Shown here piece by piece: positions 14,637-18,442 of a stretch of DNA of 18,442 nucleotides. Under the pieces are notes generated by a model. It was not told the DNA's origin, made no database searches, and saw nothing but the letters and a program-made list of their open reading frames with translations. The position numbers and the translations under genes were made by a program. Origin of the DNA: Actinomycetes bacterium (lineage in GTDB: Bacteria > Actinomycetota > Acidimicrobiia > Acidimicrobiales > RAAP-2); assembly GCA_021849435.1 (NCBI GenBank), contig JAJZSX010000010.1:1-18442 (forward strand). Direction: 5' to 3'. Position 1 is the first letter of the stretch. Every line of letters begins with the position of its first letter.

Positions 14637-15559
14637 CGGTTCGTCGATATCTCACCGACAGCGAAGTACTCGCTGAGGTACTTCTCGCCCTCGTCGGGGA
14701 AGATTGTGACGACGATGGCGCCGGCGGGGAGTTCGGCGAGGACCTGTCGGGCAACCACGAGGTTCGCGCCAGAGCTCGGACCAACGAGAACTCCGTGTTC
14801 GCGCGCCAGCCGTCGCATCTCGGCGACGGCGTCATCGCTGTGAACGGCGATGACGCGATCGACGAGTTCGGCGTTGCGTTGGTAAATGGGCGGTACGAAG
14901 CCGTCCGAGATCCCCTCGATGCGGTGCAACGCGATATCGCCACAGACGATCGTGGAGGACTCGGCGGGTTCGAGCGCTACCACGAGGGCCGACGGGTTCG
15001 CCGATCGGAATGCCTGTCCGACGCCGATGAGCGTGCCGCCGGTGCCCACGCCCATGATGAATGCGTCCGGTGGTCGGCCCGGTGGCAGCTGAGCGAGGAT
15101 CTCGGGACCGAGCCAGGCCCGGTTCTCCTCGATGTTCCACTCGTTGGAGAACTGGTGCGGCGCGAAGTAGCCGGGCTCTCGGCCAAGTCGGTCGGCTTCT
15201 TCGAGCGCGTCGTTCACGTGGAAGGTCCCGATGGTGCGCAACTCGGCGCCGAAGGCCGTCGAGATCGCGGCTCGCTCGCTGCTGAGCCCCTCGGGCATGA
15301 TCACCAGCATGCGGTAACCCTTCACCGCAGCGACCATGCTCATGGCATTGCCGGTGTTGCCACTCGACGCTTCCACGATCGTGTCGCCACGATGGAGAAG
15401 GCCATCGCGCTCCGCGCGTTCGATGATGTAGCGCGCCATCCTCGCCTTGATTGAGCCCGATGGATTCAGGTACTCGAGCTTGACGAAGACGCCGTCGACG
15501 GTGATAAGGGGCGTCGATCCGATCGCATCGAGCACCGTGGTCGCGTGATCAGTGTCCAT
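14633..15559 (-). CDS. Cysteine synthase-family PLP enzyme (divergent CysK/CysM paralogue)
   Basis: A 308-residue fold-type II PLP enzyme. The cofactor lysine is K38 in NPSGSIKARMA. The phosphate- and substrate-binding loops are SSGNTGNA (65-72) and GVGTGGTLIGVG (170-181), and GPSSGAN (260-266) supplies the Ser contacting the pyridine nitrogen. The C-terminal FPDEGEKYLSEYF is a family mark. Two positions depart from standard CysK/CysM: GSIKAR instead of GSVKDR, and FSNEWNIEENRAWLGPEI instead of the usual QFxNPANxxxHxxTTGPEI. A beta-replacement on an activated serine other than O-acetylserine, or a changed nucleophile, is possible. The start ATG 15559 has GAGGAG five bases upstream; an in-frame extension to 15610 crosses this site and is unlikely. 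Confidence 0.85.
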   Translation of the reverse strand: MDTDHATTVLDAIGSTPLITVDGVFVKLEYLNPSGSIKARMARYIIERAERDGLLHRGDTIVEASSGNTGNAMSMVAAVKGYRMLVIMPEGLSSERAAISTAFGAELRTIGTFHVNDALEEADRLGREPGYFAPHQFSNEWNIEENRAWLGPEILAQLPPGRPPDAFIMGVGTGGTLIGVGQAFRSANPSALVVALEPAESSTIVCGDIALHRIEGISDGFVPPIYQRNAELVDRVIAVHSDDAVAEMRRLAREHGVLVGPSSGANLVVARQVLAELPAGAIVVTIFPDEGEKYLSEYFAVGEISTNR

Positions 15560-15721
15560 GTCACTCCTCGCCTGAGGCCACACTACGACGCCGAGGATGC
15601 CAGATGACACTTCCAGGGGCGACGCTTCACCGTGCTACGTGGCTCGACGATGGCTCTCGACGTGGTGGTTCGACGCACCCACAGCGACAGCACGCTGACG
15701 TGGCGCAGTGACGGACCCCGG

Positions 15722-15727
15722 TACACT
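15722..15727 (+). promoter_or_regulatory. -10 element of a leaderless promoter for the RimJ/RimL-type GNAT
   Basis: TACACT ends exactly six bases before GTG 15734. This decides the start: a longer reading from 15632 or 15650 would place the element within coding sequence. Confidence 0.45.
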
Positions 15728-15733
15728 CGGCGC

Positions 15734-16222
15734 GTGTGGGTACTGGAACGCCTTCGGAGCGATCACGCCGACGCCGTCCTCACATTCGAGACCGAGAACC
15801 GGGCTTTCTTTAGCGCCACAATCTCTGATCGTGGCGACGCCTACTTCGAGCACTTCGCCGAACACCATCAATCGTGTTTGAACGAACAAGACGCCGGCGT
15901 GTGCGCCTACTTTGTCGTGGTCGACGAAGTTGGCTCAGTTCTGGGGCGATTCAATCTGTACGAGATTAAGGACGGGGCGGCGGAGGTTGGCTACCGCGTG
16001 GGCGAACGCGCCACCGGGCGCGGCCTCGCGACCGACGCGCTGCGTGCGCTGTGCGCCCTGGCGCGAGACGAGTTGTCCTTGACGACGCTCACTGCCCGGA
16101 CAAGCGACGAGAACGTGGCGTCTCAACGGGTCCTCGAGAAGTGTGGCTTCGTTGTCATGGGGCCAGTCGAGGTCGGTGGTCGTCCGGGGCGCTGGTACCG
16201 GTTCACGCCGCGGACGCGATGA
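15734..16222 (+). CDS. RimJ/RimL-type GNAT N-acetyltransferase
   Basis: A 162-residue protein of the Acetyltransf_3 type. The N-terminal LERLRSDHADAVLTFETENRAFF is the usual first strand and helix of RimJ/RimL-like proteins. The acetyl-CoA loop is GERATGRGLATDALRAL (90-106), and NVASQRVLEKCGFVVMG (127-143) is the following conserved segment. Family members acetylate protein N-termini, antibiotics or small amines; the target is unknown. GTG 15734 is preferred because of the well-placed -10, and because the residues added by longer starts (MALDVVVRRTHSDST...) have no family likeness. The stop overlaps the ATG of a short membrane ORF (ATGA). Confidence 0.8.
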   Translation: MWVLERLRSDHADAVLTFETENRAFFSATISDRGDAYFEHFAEHHQSCLNEQDAGVCAYFVVVDEVGSVLGRFNLYEIKDGAAEVGYRVGERATGRGLATDALRALCALARDELSLTTLTARTSDENVASQRVLEKCGFVVMGPVEVGGRPGRWYRFTPRTR

Positions 16223-16341
16223 TGGGCTCCATCCAAGACAATCAACTTCCGGGCGATGTCGGCGTGATGGTGGTTGTCGCCTGGGCGCTCACGCTCGCTG
16301 TCGTCGGGTTGGCGCTGCTACGACGGCGAGATGTCACCTGA
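16219..16341 (+). CDS. Small single-span membrane ORF (40 residues), possible remnant of an ABC-2 permease C-terminus
   Basis: A 40-codon reading frame starting MMGSIQDNQ and ending in a hydrophobic helix VGVMVVVAWALTLAVVGLALL followed by RRRDVT. The first ATG overlaps the stop of the GNAT gene as ATGA, as expected for a coupled small gene. The shape, a last transmembrane helix followed by RRRDV, is also that of the C-terminal end of ABC-2-type export permeases, so it could be the surviving tail of a deleted transporter gene. I cannot decide between the two. No strong Shine-Dalgarno sequence is present. Confidence 0.4.
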   Translation: MMGSIQDNQLPGDVGVMVVVAWALTLAVVGLALLRRRDVT

Positions 16342-16411
16342 CCTTCGGGTGAGGGTGTCAGCGGATAGCACCCGAGGAGCGCGAATCAAGTAACGGAAGA
16401 TTTGTCGTTGC

Positions 16412-16451
16412 CGCGTCGGGTGTTTCTGTGAATGGACGCGAAACAGGCGTC
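16412..16451. terminator. Mutually exclusive GC hairpins between the small ORF and tRNA-Lys
   Basis: CGCGTC (16412-16417) can pair with GACGCG (16435-16440), or GACGC (16435-16439) with GCGTC (16447-16451). Either lies downstream of the convergent small ORF and of tRNA-Lys. There is no T-tract. The rest of 16342-16468 shows nothing else I can name. Confidence 0.25.
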
Positions 16452-16468
16452 GATTCACCGGTTGGAAG

Positions 16469-16544
16469 TGGTGCGCCGGCCGGGACTTGAACCCGGAACC
16501 TGTTGATTAAGAGTCAAATGCTCTGCCAATTGAGCTACCGGCGC
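16469..16544 (-). tRNA. tRNA-Lys (anticodon CTT)
   Basis: A complete cloverleaf on the minus strand: acceptor GCGCCGG/CCGGCGC, D stem GCTC/GAGC, anticodon loop CTCTTAA with anticodon CTT, T arm CCGGG-TTCAAGT-CCCGG, discriminator A and an encoded CCA. The top pair of the anticodon stem is a T-C mismatch; the rest pairs well. It reads AAG codons. A -10-like TATAGA lies eight bases upstream (16558-16553). Confidence 0.96.
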
Positions 16545-16552
16545 AAGTCGAG

Positions 16553-16558
16553 TCTATA
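16553..16558 (-). promoter_or_regulatory. -10 element for tRNA-Lys
   Basis: TATAGA on the minus strand lies eight bases before the mature 5' end, in the 41-base gap after the aldehyde dehydrogenase stop. It suggests the tRNA has its own promoter. Confidence 0.4.
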
Positions 16559-16585
16559 CCGCCGTGCCGGTGGCTGATGGGTTCG

Positions 16586-18010
16586 CTATCGGTGTTGTAC
16601 GGCCTTGACCTCGAGGAACTCCTCAAACCCGTAAGCCCCGAGTTCTCGGCCGATGCCGGATTGCTTGTAACCGCCGAACGGGGCGACCACGTTAAAGGAA
16701 CCGCCGTTGATCTCGACCTGACCGGTGCGGATCTTGCGAGCCACCTCGAATGCCTTCTCGTCAGTCGCCGCCCAGACGCCCCCGGCGAGGCCGTACGTCG
16801 AGTCGTTCGCGATCTCGATCGCCTCCTCTTCGGTGTCGTAGGGGATAATCGAGAGCACTGGTCCGAAGATCTCCTCTCGCGCGATCGTCATGTCGTTGCG
16901 CACGTCAGAGAAGATCGTCGGCTGGACGTAATAGCCGCTCTCGTACCCCGGGGGAGGCGTGACACCGCCGCACAGCAGGCGCGCGCCCTCGTCGATCCCC
17001 TTGGTGATGTAATTGCGTACGCGCTGCAACTGCGCGGCGCTCGCGAGCGGACCGATAAGACTCGATCCGGTCACCGGGTCACCGGGCTGCAGACCTTCGG
17101 CGGCAGCCACCGCCACTTGTTCGACCTCGGCGAGCCGTGACCGGGGCACCACCATGCGCGTGAGCGCCGAACACGTCTGACCCGAGTTGAGGTAGCACTT
17201 GAAAACCCCGTCAGCGACGGCTTTGGGTATGTCCGCATCCTCGAGGATGATGTTCGCCGACTTTCCGCCGAGCTCGAGCGAGACGCGCTTCACCATCTCC
17301 GCGGCGATCTGCATCACGCGCTTTCCGGCGCGTGTCGATCCCGTGAATGACACCATGTCGGTCTTCGGGTGGGCGACGATCGCTTCGCCGACGACGGGGC
17401 CGAGTCCCGAGATCAGATTGAAGACGCCATGGGGGAGTCCGACCTCGTCGATGATGTCAGCCAGTATGAACGCGTTGAGCGGCGCTACTTCACTCGGCTT
17501 GAGCACAACGGTGCAGCCTGCGGCCAGCGCCGCGGCCACCTTGTTCGCGATCTGGTGCAGGGGGTAGTTCCACGGTGTGATCGCTGCCACGACGCCCACC
17601 GGCTCACGGAGCAGCGTCGAGTTGCCGACTTCCTCCTTCCACGAATAGTCAGCGGCCCGACGCGCGTTGTCCGCGAAGGTCGCGGTCGGTAGCCCGACTT
17701 GGATGCCCTTTGACAACATCAACGGCATGCCGACTTCGTGGGCGATGACCAGTGCGATCTCGTCGCTGCGCTCGGCCAACTTCTCGGAGATTCGTTGGAG
17801 GTACTCCGAGCGCTCCTTGGCGCTCGTATTGGACCAGGACGGGAAGGCGGCCGATGCCGCTTCCACCGCGCGGTTCGCCTCGTCGACGGTACCGGCGGGC
17901 ACCGAACCGTAGGCGTCACCAGTGGCGGAGTCGTAGACCGTGAAGGTCTCGCGAGACGTTGCGCGAACCCACGCACCGTCAATGAAGAACGAGTCACGAG
18001 CAATGACCAT
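16586..18010 (-). CDS. Aldehyde dehydrogenase family protein
   Basis: A 474-residue NAD(P)-dependent ALDH. Key elements are [10 protein letters not shown] (N148), [12 protein letters not shown] (K171), [23 protein letters not shown] (E246), [11 protein letters not shown] (catalytic C280) and [16 protein letters not shown] near the end. Length is normal. It differs clearly from the ALDH at 12511-13872, so it is not a recent duplicate. The substrate is unknown; the overall sequence type ([16 protein letters not shown]) is common in actinobacterial broad-range aldehyde dehydrogenases. ATG 18010 follows GGGGGATTC. It lies between tRNA-His and tRNA-Lys, all on the same strand, and appears to be transcribed alone from a promoter near TAGATT (18054-18049). 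Confidence 0.9.
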   Translation of the reverse strand: MVIARDSFFIDGAWVRATSRETFTVYDSATGDAYGSVPAGTVDEANRAVEAASAAFPSWSNTSAKERSEYLQRISEKLAERSDEIALVIAHEVGMPLMLSKGIQVGLPTATFADNARRAADYSWKEEVGNSTLLREPVGVVAAITPWNYPLHQIANKVAAALAAGCTVVLKPSEVAPLNAFILADIIDEVGLPHGVFNLISGLGPVVGEAIVAHPKTDMVSFTGSTRAGKRVMQIAAEMVKRVSLELGGKSANIILEDADIPKAVADGVFKCYLNSGQTCSALTRMVVPRSRLAEVEQVAVAAAEGLQPGDPVTGSSLIGPLASAAQLQRVRNYITKGIDEGARLLCGGVTPPPGYESGYYVQPTIFSDVRNDMTIAREEIFGPVLSIIPYDTEEEAIEIANDSTYGLAGGVWAATDEKAFEVARKIRTGQVEINGGSFNVVAPFGGYKQSGIGRELGAYGFEEFLEVKAVQHR

Positions 18011-18025
18011 GAATCCCCCTTTGAC

Positions 18026-18072
18026 CCCGACATCGGGCCCTCAGGGAGAATCTACTCGGACCGGTCAGTCCG
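18026..18072 (-). promoter_or_regulatory. Promoter region of the aldehyde dehydrogenase with two dyads
   Basis: On the minus strand a -10-like TAGATT (18054-18049) is flanked upstream by an inverted repeat CGGAC-6-GTCCG (18057-18072) at the -35 position. Downstream, in the leader, is CCCGA-CA-TCGGG (18026-18037). Either could be an operator. The evidence is only symmetry and position. Confidence 0.35.
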
Positions 18073-18098
18073 GCGTCCGGTGAAACTACGCCTTGACT

Positions 18099-18176
18099 TG
18101 GGGTGAGCGACGGGGGTCGAACCCGCGACCTCCAGGACCACAACCTGGCGCTCTAACCAACTGAGCTACGCCCACC
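18099..18176 (-). tRNA. tRNA-His (anticodon GTG)
   Basis: A minus-strand cloverleaf with the diagnostic eight-pair acceptor: the extra 5' G(-1) at 18176 faces C73. The anticodon arm is CCAGG-TTGTGGT-CCTGG, giving GTG, the T arm GCGGG-TTCGACC-CCCGT, and CCA is encoded (18101-18099). A -10-like CATACT (18192-18187) lies ten bases upstream. Confidence 0.97.
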
Positions 18177-18186
18177 AAGCCTCACC

Positions 18187-18192
18187 AGTATG
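18187..18192 (-). promoter_or_regulatory. -10 element for tRNA-His
   Basis: CATACT on the minus strand is ten bases upstream of G(-1). No matching -35 is obvious; the hairpin CCGGA-CTTGC-TCCGG (18201-18215) occupies that zone. Confidence 0.3.
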
Positions 18193-18242
18193 GCACAGGG
18201 CCGGACTTGCTCCGGTGGTGTGGGTACCGGTGGTCCGTTCAG

Positions 18243-18248
18243 TACGCT
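18243..18248 (+). promoter_or_regulatory. -10 element for tRNA-Arg
   Basis: TACGCT ends eight bases before the mature 5' end of tRNA-Arg. No clear -35 is seen 16-19 bases upstream. Confidence 0.3.
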
Positions 18249-18256
18249 TCGTGTAC

Positions 18257-18330
18257 GCCCCTGTAGCTCAACTGGATAGAGCAGACGGTTTCTACCCGTC
18301 AGGTTGCGGGTTCGACTCCTGCCGGGGGCA
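18257..18330 (+). tRNA. tRNA-Arg (anticodon TCT)
   Basis: A plus-strand cloverleaf: acceptor GCCCCTG/CGGGGGC with one G-T pair, D stem GCTC/GAGC, anticodon arm GACGG-TTTCTAC-CCGTC giving TCT, T arm GCGGG-TTCGACT-CCTGC and discriminator A. The bases after it are CGG, so CCA is not encoded and must be added by the CCA-adding enzyme, unlike the two other tRNAs here. The remaining 112 bases to the window end hold only a short direct repeat TTCACGTTT (18341-18349, 18364-18372) and no gene I can support. Confidence 0.96.
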
Positions 18331-18442
18331 CGGTGAGGTTTTCACGTTTCGGCGTTCACAGTCTTCACGTTTGGTGTGACACACATCAGTGCCATGGTCG
18401 TTTGCGGGCCGCCTTCATCTGTCGCTAGTTGAACTCGGGTCT

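Noticed and set aside
15632..15733. Longer start of the second GNAT (15632 or 15650)
   Set aside because: The extra residues lack family similarity and the well-placed -10 TACACT would fall inside the coding region.
18331..18442. Attachment site or genomic-island junction downstream of tRNA-Arg
   Set aside because: Only a nine-base direct repeat TTCACGTTT is seen; no copy of the tRNA 3' end and no integrase is in the window.

Overview
The window is high-GC, gene-dense bacterial chromosome. GTG starts are common, and a ClpS-DUF2017 pair, a GlnA4/AldC/SDR cluster of the type known from mycobacteria, and actinobacterial-looking leaderless promoters all point to an actinobacterium. An acidimicrobial-type lineage is a guess from overall gene content, not proven. 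I see no phage, transposase, CRISPR array or defence locus, and no stretch over 300 bases lacks a gene.

Layout. 1-1867 (minus): a membrane permease of the ArsP/UPF0718 family fused to three YHS metal-binding domains, coupled by a GTGA overlap to a NUDIX hydrolase that runs off the left edge. 2024-3273 (plus): a double-hotdog acyl-CoA thioesterase overlapping an ArfB-type ribosome-rescue hydrolase. 3274-4125 (minus): SurE. 4180-5813 (plus): an aldose-1-epimerase-family protein overlapping a short-chain dehydrogenase (SDR). 5797-6675 (minus): a DUF2236/MpaB-type oxygenase. 6753-7501 (plus): clpS and DUF2017. 7555-8262 (plus): a secreted, lysine-rich protein. 8415-10298 (plus): propionyl-CoA synthetase, facing a GNAT acetyltransferase at 10295-10993. 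11156-14636 (plus): a three-gene operon of glutamine-synthetase-like ligase, aldehyde dehydrogenase and SDR, which looks like a gamma-glutamylated amine (polyamine or ethanolamine) catabolic unit. 14633-15559 (minus): a divergent cysteine-synthase-family PLP enzyme. 15734-16341 (plus): a RimJ/RimL-type GNAT and a 40-residue single-span membrane ORF. 16469-18330: tRNA-Lys, a second aldehyde dehydrogenase, tRNA-His and tRNA-Arg.

The gene content is mostly metabolic and housekeeping. The signals worth a second look are: the recently duplicated YHS domain in the permease and an inverted repeat just upstream of it; a 28-bp near-perfect palindrome that holds the overlapping stop codons of two convergent genes, so both proteins end in HPEG; -10 hexamers placed exactly six bases before start codons at four genes (leaderless transcription); and the GlnA4-type operon without an adjacent gamma-glutamyl hydrolase. 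I did not find a clearly new multi-gene system. Functions are inferred from motifs read by eye.
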